A DNA stretch of 30,330 bases from Chloracidobacterium sp. UBA3360 (GTDB taxonomy: Bacteria > Acidobacteriota > Blastocatellia > Pyrinomonadales > Pyrinomonadaceae), in the NCBI GenBank assembly GCA_002360555.1, contig DEQS01000042.1, forward strand, positions 1 to 30,330, read 5' to 3'. Below, one piece after another: positions 1 through 7,707 of the stretch; position 1 is the first letter of the stretch; each line of letters begins with the position of its first letter. A program made the position numbers and the translations under genes. The notes beneath the pieces were generated by a model. It did no database searches. It was not told where the DNA came from and saw only the letters and a list, made by a program, of their open reading frames with translations.

Positions 1-42
1 GACGGGGAAAGATGTCAATCATGGTACTGAATACAATTACTT

Positions 43-116
43 GGCGTTTCTTTGCGGCCTCGGCGCCTTTGCGTGATAAAAAGGTTATTTAACGCAAAGC
101 CGCGAAGGACGCAAAG
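43..116. repeat. Imperfect hairpin element 1 (CGCAAAG type)
   Basis: The arms at 50-74 and 92-116 are inverted copies matching at 21 of 25 positions, with a short AT-rich loop. Each arm is made of degenerate sub-repeats of the form CGCAAAG / CGCGAAGGA spaced about 8-9 nt. It lies directly upstream of nadC, ending 16 nt before the first candidate start codon, so it would sit in the leader or promoter region. It is the first of four related elements in the left 5.4 kb. There is no T-tract, so a simple intrinsic terminator is unlikely. Confidence 0.75.
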
Positions 117-131
117 GTACGAGGATTTTAG

Positions 132-1034
132 ATGCCGCTTGCGGGAAACGCGGCTTGCGTTGATAATCTATTGAATATGAACTGGCTTGAAAATGGCGAT
201 GTGATGTCGGCGATCGGCGAATTTTTGGCGGAGGACATCGGCCGCGGCGATATTACTACGCGGGCGACAGTCGCCCCCGATACGCGAGGGACTGGGCGTT
301 TTTTGGCGAAAGAGTTTCTCGTGATCTGCGGCTTTGATGTGGCGGAGGCGGTGTTTTTCCACCTCGATCCTGAGATCACCGAGATAGAAACGACATTTAA
401 CGACGGCGACGAGGTTGAGGAAGGAACGGTGTTTGGCACGCTCAAAGGCTACGCGGACGTTTTGCTCACCGGCGAACGCGTCGCGCTCAATCTGTTGCAG
501 CGGATGTCGGGAATTGCGACGCTGACGCGAGCCTTTGTGAAAGCTATCGAAGGCACCGGAGCGAGCATCGTCGATACGCGAAAGACGACGCCGGGTTTGC
601 GGATGCTTGAGAAATACGCAGTCACCATCGGCGGCGGCAAGAACCATCGAATGGGCCTCGACGACGGCATCCTGATCAAAGACAACCACATCGCCCTCTC
701 CGGCGGCATCACCGAGGCCGTTGCGGCCGCACGAGCGACTTCGGGCCATCTGCACAAGATCGAGGTCGAGGTGACGAACTGGGCACAGCTTCGCGAGGCG
801 ATCAACGCCGGTGCCGAGATCGTCATGCTTGATAATCAAACTCCCGAAGAAGCCGCCAAACTAGTCCAAATGGCCCGCGGCATGAACCCCGCCGTCCTAA
901 TCGAAGCCTCCGGCAACATGGACCTCGACCGCGTCCGTTCGTATGCCGACGCCGGCGTCGATCTGATCTCCGTCGGGCGGCTTACGCATTCGGCTCGCGC
1001 GGTAGATATCTCGTTCAAAATACAGACTGCGTAA
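132..1034 (+). CDS. nadC: Nicotinate-nucleotide pyrophosphorylase (carboxylating)
   Basis: Quinolinate phosphoribosyltransferase: it converts quinolinate and PRPP to nicotinate mononucleotide, CO2 and pyrophosphate in de novo NAD synthesis, in the cytosol. Diagnostic stretches, numbered from the first ATG, are LTGERVALNLLQRMSGIAT at about 112-130, DTRKTTPGLR at 148-157, and the KNHRMGLDDGILIKDNH block at 170-186. These carry the Arg/Lys/His residues that bind quinolinate and PRPP. The C-terminus has IEASGN and ISVGRLTHS, typical of the family's barrel. Two starts are possible. ATG 132 has a GAGGA Shine-Dalgarno sequence 6-7 nt upstream. ATG 177 (MNWLENG) better matches the usual N-terminus, because the first 15 residues look unlike the family. 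Length, 285-300 aa, is normal. No other nad gene is in the window. Confidence 0.95.
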   Translation: MPLAGNAACVDNLLNMNWLENGDVMSAIGEFLAEDIGRGDITTRATVAPDTRGTGRFLAKEFLVICGFDVAEAVFFHLDPEITEIETTFNDGDEVEEGTVFGTLKGYADVLLTGERVALNLLQRMSGIATLTRAFVKAIEGTGASIVDTRKTTPGLRMLEKYAVTIGGGKNHRMGLDDGILIKDNHIALSGGITEAVAAARATSGHLHKIEVEVTNWAQLREAINAGAEIVMLDNQTPEEAAKLVQMARGMNPAVLIEASGNMDLDRVRSYADAGVDLISVGRLTHSARAVDISFKIQTA

Positions 1035-1035
1035 T

Positions 1036-1116
1036 TTGTCCACAGATAAACACAGATGGACACAGATAATAATTAGTTTTCCTATCTGTGTGTATCCGTG
1101 TTCATCTGTGGATAAA
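1036..1116. repeat. Imperfect hairpin element 2 (CACAGAT type)
   Basis: The left arm at 1039-1068 and right arm at 1083-1112 are inverted copies matching at 26 of 30 positions, with a 14-nt loop. The left arm is three 10-nt units beginning CACAGAT; the right arm has ATCTGTG, ATCCGTG, ATCTGTG in the same register. It lies at the convergent 3' ends of nadC and the CPBP protease gene. The right arm is inside that protease's reading frame and provides its last codons and stop. No T-run follows either arm. Confidence 0.85.
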
Positions 1117-1996
1117 TCTCCGGTTTTAGTCCGGGTAGGAAATAGATCAATCCCATCGAGATGACTATCGCGATAGTGCAGACGATGCCGCCTTCGATGC
1201 CGTAACTGCCGCCGGTTAGCCAGACCGGCCCGGCGTCGGTTGCCCGCAGCAAAGGGTCCGGGCTGAACTGGGAGATGCCGCTGACGTTTATTCCAAACAC
1301 CGGGCCTTGCAGCCAATTCCACATCAAATGTAACCCAAGCGGGAACCACAGGTCGCGTGTCTTTAGATAAGCTGCGGCGAACCAGATGCCCGCAAAGAAA
1401 GTGTTGAGCAAAGAAAGGCGTCCGGCGTCGGGGTTAGCGTTGTGGGCGAAGGCAAACAGCAGCGATGTGAAACCAATGCCAAAGACGACGAGGTTTGAGC
1501 GGGCAAACGTTTGCAGCAGATAGCCGCGAAAGAGCGTTTCCTCCGATACGGCTCCGGCGATAAATATCACCAGCGTCACCGCTAGCGTCGTTGTAATAGC
1601 CGAGCCGGACGAATCGCGGTTTAGCGTTAAGCTCATCCCGCCGGACATCACCGCGATCAGCACCGCACTGCCAATAGCGATACCGCCAACGGCAAGCCCT
1701 GCGAGAAGATTCCTAAACCAATTACCTCGAAAAGAGATGCCGAGAACGCGGAACGGTAGGTTTTCAAATAACTTCGCAAACAGCCAGCCCAGCAGTATCG
1801 CGATGACCGACGAGATCGTGAACGGGATGAGCAGCGGCAGATAGCCGGTGACCGATTCGGTCTGCTGTATCTGCGACAACACGACCAGGCTCAGAAATAT
1901 CAGGCCGTAGGCAATGAGCAGAAACGAGAATAGAAACGTAACCGCTCGCCAGCCGCTGCGGATCTGCCCTTTGTCGTCGAAGAAAATATTTTTCAT
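1082..1996 (-). CDS. CPBP family intramembrane glutamic endopeptidase
   Basis: A 304-residue polytopic membrane protein of the CAAX protease/bacteriocin-processing (CPBP, ABI) family. The family motifs are present: EETLFR at residues 152-157 (motif 1, catalytic glutamates and Arg), FAFAH with His185 (motif 2), and HLMWN with His223 and Asn227 (motif 3). Hydrophobic segments lie at about 17-41, 51-75, 96-118, 134-150, 169-185, 199-210 and 270-287. The substrate cannot be told from sequence. The last ten residues, from YPQMNTDTHR onward, come from a hairpin repeat rather than from the family fold. No Shine-Dalgarno sequence is evident, and another hairpin element lies 19 nt upstream of the start. 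Confidence 0.9.
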   Translation of the reverse strand: MKNIFFDDKGQIRSGWRAVTFLFSFLLIAYGLIFLSLVVLSQIQQTESVTGYLPLLIPFTISSVIAILLGWLFAKLFENLPFRVLGISFRGNWFRNLLAGLAVGGIAIGSAVLIAVMSGGMSLTLNRDSSGSAITTTLAVTLVIFIAGAVSEETLFRGYLLQTFARSNLVVFGIGFTSLLFAFAHNANPDAGRLSLLNTFFAGIWFAAAYLKTRDLWFPLGLHLMWNWLQGPVFGINVSGISQFSPDPLLRATDAGPVWLTGGSYGIEGGIVCTIAIVISMGLIYFLPGLKPEIYPQMNTDTHR

Positions 1997-2012
1997 TTAA
2001 TTTGAGGAAATA

Positions 2013-2094
2013 TTTACCGCAGATAAACGCAGATGGACGCAGATAGTGATATCTATTTTTCTTCTCTGCGTTTATCCGCGTTCATCTGCGGTTA
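2013..2094. repeat. Imperfect hairpin element 3 (CGCAGAT type)
   Basis: The arms at 2016-2045 and 2063-2092 are inverted copies matching at 25 of 30 positions, with a 17-nt loop. The architecture equals element 2, with three 10-nt units per arm, but units read CGCAGAT instead of CACAGAT. The central unit of the right arm carries the same ATCCG variant as element 2. It lies between the divergent starts of the CPBP protease and the sensor kinase, so it cannot be a shared terminator. Confidence 0.85.
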
Positions 2095-2160
2095 AAAACT
2101 CTTTGCGTACCAATTGTCAGATTCTACCGCACACACGGCGGGCGTGTTAAACTTGCACTC

Positions 2161-3984
2161 GTGGAAAACGAGGTCGCGAAAGTAAAACGACGAAAGATGC
2201 CGTGGGTCATCGGGTTGCTGATGGCCGCGTCGCTGACGCTTCTCGTCATGCTGCAATCCTCAAATCTTTGGAAGACGTTTGCCATCGAATCTTCGAGCGA
2301 TCTGATAATGCTCTATGCATTGTCGTCGCTCAATTTTATTGCGTTCATCGTATTTGGATTTATCTTTTTGCGGAGCATTATCAAGCTGGTTCGCGAGCGG
2401 CGGACGTTTGAACTTGGTGCGCAGATCAAGACGCGGCTGCTGATATATTTCTTTGCCGTCAGCCTGTTGCCGATCATCGCGATGGCGGCGTTTTCATATC
2501 TATTTTTGAATCGCGCGCTCGAACGCTGGTTTTCGCAGATCCCGCAGCAGGTCCTGCAGCAGACACGCTCCGCCGAGCAATCGCCCGCCGTCCGCGATGC
2601 CCTCGCCGAATTAGATCGGCTCGGAAAGCAGCAGGCTACGATCCGCAGCATCGGGTTGTTGACGCTTGGGGTGCTGACATTTTTGCTGATGTTCGCTTCG
2701 TCGTGGATAGCGTTTTATGTTGCGCGAGGGCTTACGACGCCGATCAAAGCACTTGCCGAAGGGGCAAGCGAGATCGCCAAGGGGAATCTCACCCATCGAG
2801 TCGACGTACTGGCCGAGGACGAGCTGGCGATCCTTGTAAATGCGTTCAATGATATGTCCGCTCGACTTGAGGCAAACGCCGTTGAGATCGCCGAACGCCG
2901 CCGGTATATCGAGACCGTTCTGGACACTCTGCCAACGGGCGTTATCTCGTTTGACCCGGACGATCATGTCAGCACGATAAACGGTGCGGCGGTCGAAATT
3001 TTGGGGTTGAATGGAGATGATTTTTCCGGAGTTTCGGTGGCTGACCTCGCGGAGGGCGACGATCTGAAGGTTTTCGAGAGATTGATCGGGCGAGCCCGGC
3101 GTGTTGGCAATGCATCGGATCAGACGGTTCTCAAACCTGCTAATTCAAATGGCGATGGTAATGCGGCAGACGGACGGACTGTTGCGATAACCGCATCGGC
3201 TCTGCCTGCGGACAGCGGTGTCGTGCTTGTGATCGAGGATCTTTCTGAGCTGATCGCGGCGCAGCGTGCCTCAGCGTGGCAAGAGGTCGCCCGCCGTATG
3301 GCTCATGAGATCAAAAATCCGCTAACGCCGATACAGCTTTCTGCTGAACGAATTGCCAAACGATTTGACCGAACCGGACACGAGGATCTTGGGATCGGCA
3401 AACGGATTAACGACAAGGGCCCTATCGGCGACGTCGTACACGAAAGCACGGCGACGATCTTGCGTGAGGTCTCGTCGCTAAAATCGATGGTCGATGAGTT
3501 TTCGCGATTCGCACGGCTACCTGATGCGAAACTTGAGACGGGTGACGTCAATGCGGTCGTTTATCAGGCAATCGCGGGGTTTGAGGGTAAATTCCCCGGC
3601 ATGTCGATCGACTTTGCCGAGGGCGGCGAACTGCCCGAGGTCTTGCTTGACGAGGAACAGCTAAAACGGGTGTTTGTAAATCTGATCGAAAACGCGGCGG
3701 AGGCTTTTGTTGCTGAGCAGAGCGATCGCCGGATCGAGATCACAACTCGTCACGATCAGGCACGTGACATCATCGTCGCCGAGATCGCGGATAACGGCAA
3801 AGGTATTCCGCCGTCTGACCTACAAAAGCTGTTTCAGCCGTATTTTTCGACAAAAGGACGCGGCACGGGGCTTGGGCTGGCGATAGTTAAACGTATAATT
3901 ACTGAACATCACGGCCGCATCGTGGTTGCGGCAAATCAGCCGCAAGGTGCTAGATTTACAATTGAGATACCCGTGAACGGATAG
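2161..3984 (+). CDS. NtrY-like membrane sensor histidine kinase
   Basis: Inner-membrane histidine kinase of the NtrY type, 607 aa. Transmembrane segments lie near residues 13-31, 51-75, 91-118 and 162-186; a HAMP domain follows at about 188-240 and a PAS domain at about 248-360. The HisKA domain has phosphoacceptor His382 in RRMAHEIKNPLTP, followed by an insert-rich helix. The HATPase domain has N box NLIENAAEAF around 507-516, DNGKGIPP at 544-551 and the GTGLGLA lid at 568-574. The start is GTG; a later ATG at 2197 would shorten the cytosolic tail by 12 residues. The response regulator gene follows after 3 nt, so the two form one transcription unit. NtrY kinases usually sense redox or nitrogen status, but the signal here is unknown. 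Confidence 0.92.
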   Translation: MENEVAKVKRRKMPWVIGLLMAASLTLLVMLQSSNLWKTFAIESSSDLIMLYALSSLNFIAFIVFGFIFLRSIIKLVRERRTFELGAQIKTRLLIYFFAVSLLPIIAMAAFSYLFLNRALERWFSQIPQQVLQQTRSAEQSPAVRDALAELDRLGKQQATIRSIGLLTLGVLTFLLMFASSWIAFYVARGLTTPIKALAEGASEIAKGNLTHRVDVLAEDELAILVNAFNDMSARLEANAVEIAERRRYIETVLDTLPTGVISFDPDDHVSTINGAAVEILGLNGDDFSGVSVADLAEGDDLKVFERLIGRARRVGNASDQTVLKPANSNGDGNAADGRTVAITASALPADSGVVLVIEDLSELIAAQRASAWQEVARRMAHEIKNPLTPIQLSAERIAKRFDRTGHEDLGIGKRINDKGPIGDVVHESTATILREVSSLKSMVDEFSRFARLPDAKLETGDVNAVVYQAIAGFEGKFPGMSIDFAEGGELPEVLLDEEQLKRVFVNLIENAAEAFVAEQSDRRIEITTRHDQARDIIVAEIADNGKGIPPSDLQKLFQPYFSTKGRGTGLGLAIVKRIITEHHGRIVVAANQPQGARFTIEIPVNG

Positions 3985-3987
3985 CAA

Positions 3988-5334
3988 ATGCAGAATTTGA
4001 TACTGATAATTGACGACGAACGGGGTATCCGCGACACGCTACGCGGCGTTCTAGAGGACGAGGGATTTGCTGTCGAAACGGCGGAGTCGGGTGAGGCTGG
4101 GCTCGAAATGGCCCGGACGCAGAGCTTTGGCTGTATCCTGCTCGACATCTGGCTTGGCGACGGAATCGATGGCCTCGACACGCTTGCCAAGCTTAAAGAA
4201 GAGGGTAACGACGCGGCGGTCGTGATGATCTCGGGTCACGGAAATATTGAGACGGCTGTTCGATCGACGAAACTTGGGGCGTTCGACTTTATTGAAAAAC
4301 CGCTCAGCCTTGAACGAACGGTCGTCACCGTCAAGAACGCACTTCGTCAACGCGACCTCGAACGAGTCAACGAACAATTGCAAAGCGAGATCGCCGAGCA
4401 GTACGTTATGGTTGGCGAATCGGTAGCGATGCGTGCTCTGCGAAAGCAAATCTCGATAGTCGCCCCGACCGATGGCCGCGTGCTGATCTCAGGAGAAAGC
4501 GGTACAGGTAAGGAACTAGTCGCGAGAGCTATCCACGCTCAATCAAAGCGGCGAAATCTTGCTTTTGTCGAGATCAACTCCGCCGCAATCCCCGAGGAGC
4601 TTGTTGAGTCTGAGCTGTTTGGCCATGCAAAGGGAGCTTTTTCCGGCGCGATGCGGTCCAAAAAAGGTAAGTTTGAGATGGCCGACGGGGCGACGCTTTT
4701 CCTCGATGAGATCGGCGATATGTCGCCCCGCGTACAGGCGAAAATGTTGAGGGTATTGGAAGAGCAGCGGTTCGAGCCGGTCGGGAGCAACACGCCTGTG
4801 TCGGTAGATGTCCGAGTCATTTCCGCGACAAACAAACCGCTCGACAGTCTGATCGATGACGGTAATTTTCGAGCGGATCTCTTTTATCGACTAAACGTGA
4901 TCCCGTTCCAAGTGCCGCCGCTGCGTGAACGCCGCGAAGACATTCCGGTGCTCGTCGAGCATTTCAACCGCAAGTTTTCTGCTGAATACGGAAAGCCATT
5001 AAAGGAATTTACCGCTGACGCCATCGAGAGCCTGCAAGCGAACGACTGGTATGGCAACGTCCGAGAGTTAAAGAACACCGTCGAGCGGATCGTCATCATG
5101 TCGGGCAAGACAAAGGTCGCGGCGGATGATCTGCCCGAGCTTGAGACCGCCAATGAGACGCCCGCGATCAGCTTTCGCTTTCCGACATTCAAAGACGCGA
5201 CAGACGCCTATCAACGCGAATTTATCCAGCACAAACTCGCCGAGTTTGACGGAAACGTAGCAAAGGCTGCGGAAGACATGGGCGTCGACCGCAGCCATTT
5301 GTACCGCAGAATGAGGAATCTGGGGATCAAGTAA
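3988..5334 (+). CDS. NtrC/NtrX-family sigma-54 response regulator
   Basis: A 448-aa transcription activator. The receiver domain occupies about 1-120, with acidic pocket DD at 9-10, phosphoacceptor Asp53 and Lys104. The AAA+ sigma-54 interaction domain occupies about 140-370: Walker A GESGTGKE at 169-176, the sigma-54 contact loop as GAFSGA at 216-221, Walker B LFLDEIGD at 237-244, and RADLFYRLNV at 295-304. A Fis-type helix-turn-helix lies at about 407-448 (VAKAAEDMGVDRSHLYRRM). The contact loop has Ser where nearly all relatives have Thr (GAFTGA). It is paired with the upstream NtrY-like kinase and so should be phosphorylated by it. I found no clear sigma-54 (-24/-12) promoter within the window, so targets probably lie elsewhere. 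Confidence 0.92.
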   Translation: MQNLILIIDDERGIRDTLRGVLEDEGFAVETAESGEAGLEMARTQSFGCILLDIWLGDGIDGLDTLAKLKEEGNDAAVVMISGHGNIETAVRSTKLGAFDFIEKPLSLERTVVTVKNALRQRDLERVNEQLQSEIAEQYVMVGESVAMRALRKQISIVAPTDGRVLISGESGTGKELVARAIHAQSKRRNLAFVEINSAAIPEELVESELFGHAKGAFSGAMRSKKGKFEMADGATLFLDEIGDMSPRVQAKMLRVLEEQRFEPVGSNTPVSVDVRVISATNKPLDSLIDDGNFRADLFYRLNVIPFQVPPLRERREDIPVLVEHFNRKFSAEYGKPLKEFTADAIESLQANDWYGNVRELKNTVERIVIMSGKTKVAADDLPELETANETPAISFRFPTFKDATDAYQREFIQHKLAEFDGNVAKAAEDMGVDRSHLYRRMRNLGIK

Positions 5335-5338
5335 GTAC

Positions 5339-5406
5339 GCCACAAATAGCACAAAGGACGCAAGTTAGGAAGATTCCTATTATGTGCATTTTGTGCTTTT
5401 TGTGGC
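5339..5406. repeat. Imperfect hairpin element 4 (CACAAA type)
   Basis: The arms at 5339-5362 and 5383-5406 are inverted copies matching at 19 of 24 positions. The sub-repeats are about 9 nt: CACAAATAG, CACAAAGGA, CGCAAG on the left; TGTGCATT, TGTGCTTTT, TGTGG on the right. It is the most degenerate of the four. It fills the space between the convergent response-regulator and M3 peptidase genes, ending 6 nt from the latter's stop codon. Confidence 0.65.
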
Positions 5407-5412
5407 TGTCGT

Positions 5413-7575
5413 CTATTTCTTCGTTACCGGAAATCCTCGCTTGATCATCAATGCATCCACATTCGGGTCACGGCCGCGGAAATTGCGATACGCCTCCGCT
5501 GGGTCGACCGTGTTGCCAACACTGAAGATATACTTTGTCAGCCGCTTGGCTACATCTTTGTCGTACGGGCCTTTGCCCTCGGTAAATGCACCAAATGCGT
5601 CGGCCGTCAAAACATCCGACCACAGATAGCTGTAATAACCCGCCGAATAGCCGTCGCTTGAGAAAACGTGGCCAAATTGCGGCGTGCGATGACGCATTAC
5701 GAGTTCGCTTGGCATTCCAAGCGACGCAAGCGTTTCCTTTTCAAATGCATCTGCGTTTATCGGCTTGTCACCGGCAAGATGAAGCTTCATATCGACTAGG
5801 GCACTCGATAGATATTCGAGTGTCGCAAATCCCTGATTGAATGTCGCTGCCTTATTGATCTTATCGACCAAAGCCTGTGGGATCGGTTTGCCGGTTTCGT
5901 AGTGCAGCATAAATTTCGACAACACCTCGGGCGTCGAAACCCAATGTTCGAGTAGCTGCGAAGGAAACTCGACATAGTCGCGGGCGACATTTGTTCCCGA
6001 CAGAGTAGGATATGTCACATTTGACGAAAGGCCGTGCAGGGCGTGGCCAAATTCGTGAAACATCGTCGTCGCGTCATCCCAAGAGATCAGCACCGGTTCG
6101 CCGGGTTTTCCTTTTACAAAATTGGAGTTATTCGAAACGATCGTCGTAATGTCGCCATCGACACGTTCCTGGTTGCGATAGGCGTTCATCCAAGCTCCGC
6201 TGCGTTTACCGTCGCGGGCATACGGGTCAAAATACCAGAGCCCTATGTGCTTGCCGGTCTTTTTGTTCTTGACCTCAAAAACGGTCACGTCAGGATGATA
6301 GACGGGAACTCCGGTTACGGGTGTAAACGAAAAATCAAACAGCTCACCGGCGACCCAAAACATCGCTTCGCGGATCTTGTCGAGTTGCAGGTACGGTTTG
6401 ACCTCATTTTGGTCGAGGTCGTAACGCTGTTTGCGGACCTTTTCCATGTAATAGCGATAATCCCAAGGTTCGATCTTGATCTTGGCGCCTTCCTTATCGG
6501 CGAGGGCCTGCATATCGGTCACTTCTTCTTTAACGCGAGCAACCGCAGCGGGCCAGACGCCTTCCATCAGTTTCATGGCGTTGTCAGGATTTTTCGCCAT
6601 TGCGTTTTCTAAACGCCAGTGGGCATGCGTCGGATAGCCGAGCAATTTTGCGCGTTCGGCACGAAGTTTTAAGATCTCAGGGATCACGCCGTTATTATCG
6701 CGGGCGTCGCCGTTGTCACCGCGATTGATAAACATCTTCCAGACCTTTTCGCGCAGGTCGCGCCGGTCGGAATAGGTTAGGAAAGGATCGACTGACGAGC
6801 GAGTGTTGCGAATAATTCCCGCTGCCTTAACGTTTTTTGATTTGGCAGCGGCGGCGGCACCGTCACGCAACGATTGCGACAGTCCGGCCATGTCAGCGTC
6901 GGTTTCGAGTGCAACATAAGGGCCGCTTTCGTCGGCGAGGAGGTTTTGGCTAAATTTTGTAAAGTGCCCGGCGAGTGCCTGATTGATCTCTGACAGACGC
7001 TTTTTCTGTTCGGCACCGAGTTTTGCACCGGAACGGACAAAATTTGTGTAATTGAGCCAGACGAGACGTTGCTGTTCGGATGTTAACTTTTTCTTTTCGG
7101 GGGAATTGTAGATCGCCTCGATCCGTTTGAACAGAGCTTCGTTCTGCGAGATCTTGTCGCCAAATGCCGCGAGTTTTGGGGCCATTCGCGTGTTGACGGC
7201 GTCCATCTCTGGCGTGCTCATGCTGCCGGACCAGATGCCGTAGATCGTTGAAACGCGGTCGAGCGTGTGGCCCGTTTTTTCCATTGCGGCGATGGTATTC
7301 TCAAATGTCGGAGCGGCTTTGTTATTAGCGATCGCGTCGATCTCAGCAAGATTCTCTGCCATCGCGGCTTCGAGTGCCGGTTCGAAATCCGATACTTTTA
7401 CCTTGTCAAAAGGCGGGATGCCGCCATATGGGCCGGTCCATTTTTCGGTCAGAGGGTTGGCCGCAGCGGGTTCGGCGGCGTTTGTCAGTGTCTCGTTATT
7501 GGTGGTCATAAATATTGCAGCCGCCATAGCTATCAGGGCAACGGCCATAGTTCTCATACTAAAAAGCATTTTCAT
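5413..7575 (-). CDS. Secreted M3 family peptidyl-dipeptidase (Dcp-like)
   Basis: Zinc oligopeptidase of the thimet/Dcp family, 720 aa, expected to cleave short peptides. The zinc motif is HEFGH at 507-511 within TMFHEFGHALHG, and the third ligand is probably Glu536 in YVEFPSQLLEHW. The closing region YYSYLWSDVLTADAF near 657-671 is typical of the family. The N-terminus has a Lys/Arg start, a hydrophobic run at about 10-23 and a polar linker, so it should be exported, unlike cytosolic E. coli Dcp. The start ATG has an AGGAG 12 nt upstream, a rather long spacing; another ATG two codons in is possible. It lies downstream of another secreted metalloprotease on the same strand, but an intrinsic terminator and a promoter candidate separate them, so it is probably transcribed alone. 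Confidence 0.93.
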   Translation of the reverse strand: MKMLFSMRTMAVALIAMAAAIFMTTNNETLTNAAEPAAANPLTEKWTGPYGGIPPFDKVKVSDFEPALEAAMAENLAEIDAIANNKAAPTFENTIAAMEKTGHTLDRVSTIYGIWSGSMSTPEMDAVNTRMAPKLAAFGDKISQNEALFKRIEAIYNSPEKKKLTSEQQRLVWLNYTNFVRSGAKLGAEQKKRLSEINQALAGHFTKFSQNLLADESGPYVALETDADMAGLSQSLRDGAAAAAKSKNVKAAGIIRNTRSSVDPFLTYSDRRDLREKVWKMFINRGDNGDARDNNGVIPEILKLRAERAKLLGYPTHAHWRLENAMAKNPDNAMKLMEGVWPAAVARVKEEVTDMQALADKEGAKIKIEPWDYRYYMEKVRKQRYDLDQNEVKPYLQLDKIREAMFWVAGELFDFSFTPVTGVPVYHPDVTVFEVKNKKTGKHIGLWYFDPYARDGKRSGAWMNAYRNQERVDGDITTIVSNNSNFVKGKPGEPVLISWDDATTMFHEFGHALHGLSSNVTYPTLSGTNVARDYVEFPSQLLEHWVSTPEVLSKFMLHYETGKPIPQALVDKINKAATFNQGFATLEYLSSALVDMKLHLAGDKPINADAFEKETLASLGMPSELVMRHRTPQFGHVFSSDGYSAGYYSYLWSDVLTADAFGAFTEGKGPYDKDVAKRLTKYIFSVGNTVDPAEAYRNFRGRDPNVDALMIKRGFPVTKK

Positions 7576-7607
7576 ATTGTCGGGGTTCTCCTGTCGTCGA
7601 TGATTAG

Positions 7608-7636
7608 AATATAGCTTTTTACGGTTGGTTGGACAA
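7608..7636 (-). promoter_or_regulatory. Sigma-70 promoter candidate for M3 peptidase
   Basis: On the minus strand TTGTCC (7631-7636) and TATATT (7608-7613) are separated by exactly 17 nt. This matches the -35 box at 4 of 6 positions and the -10 box at 5 of 6. Transcription would start about 25 nt before the start codon at 7575, just after the terminator of the upstream gene. Confidence 0.5.
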
Positions 7637-7652
7637 ATTGTTTGGCGGCACG

Positions 7653-7683
7653 AAAAAAGGGCAGCCCGGATGAGCTGCCCAAA
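7653..7683 (-). terminator. Intrinsic terminator of the DUF4953 protease gene
   Basis: A perfect 7-bp stem, GGGCAGC (7659-7665) with GCTGCCC (7674-7680), and an 8-nt loop. On the minus strand the stem is followed by six T residues (7653-7658). It begins about 25 nt after the stop of the upstream protease gene. Confidence 0.9.
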
Positions 7684-7707
7684 GTGGTTGATAAATAGAT
7701 CGCGACG

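Noticed and set aside
434..449. TGGCACG as a sigma-54 promoter start
   Set aside because: It is inside nadC and lacks the TTGC half at the required distance. The same holds for TGGCAC at about 16496.
43..5406. CRISPR-like array for the short repeated units
   Set aside because: Units are 9-10 nt, sit in inverted arms, and have no spacers or cas genes.
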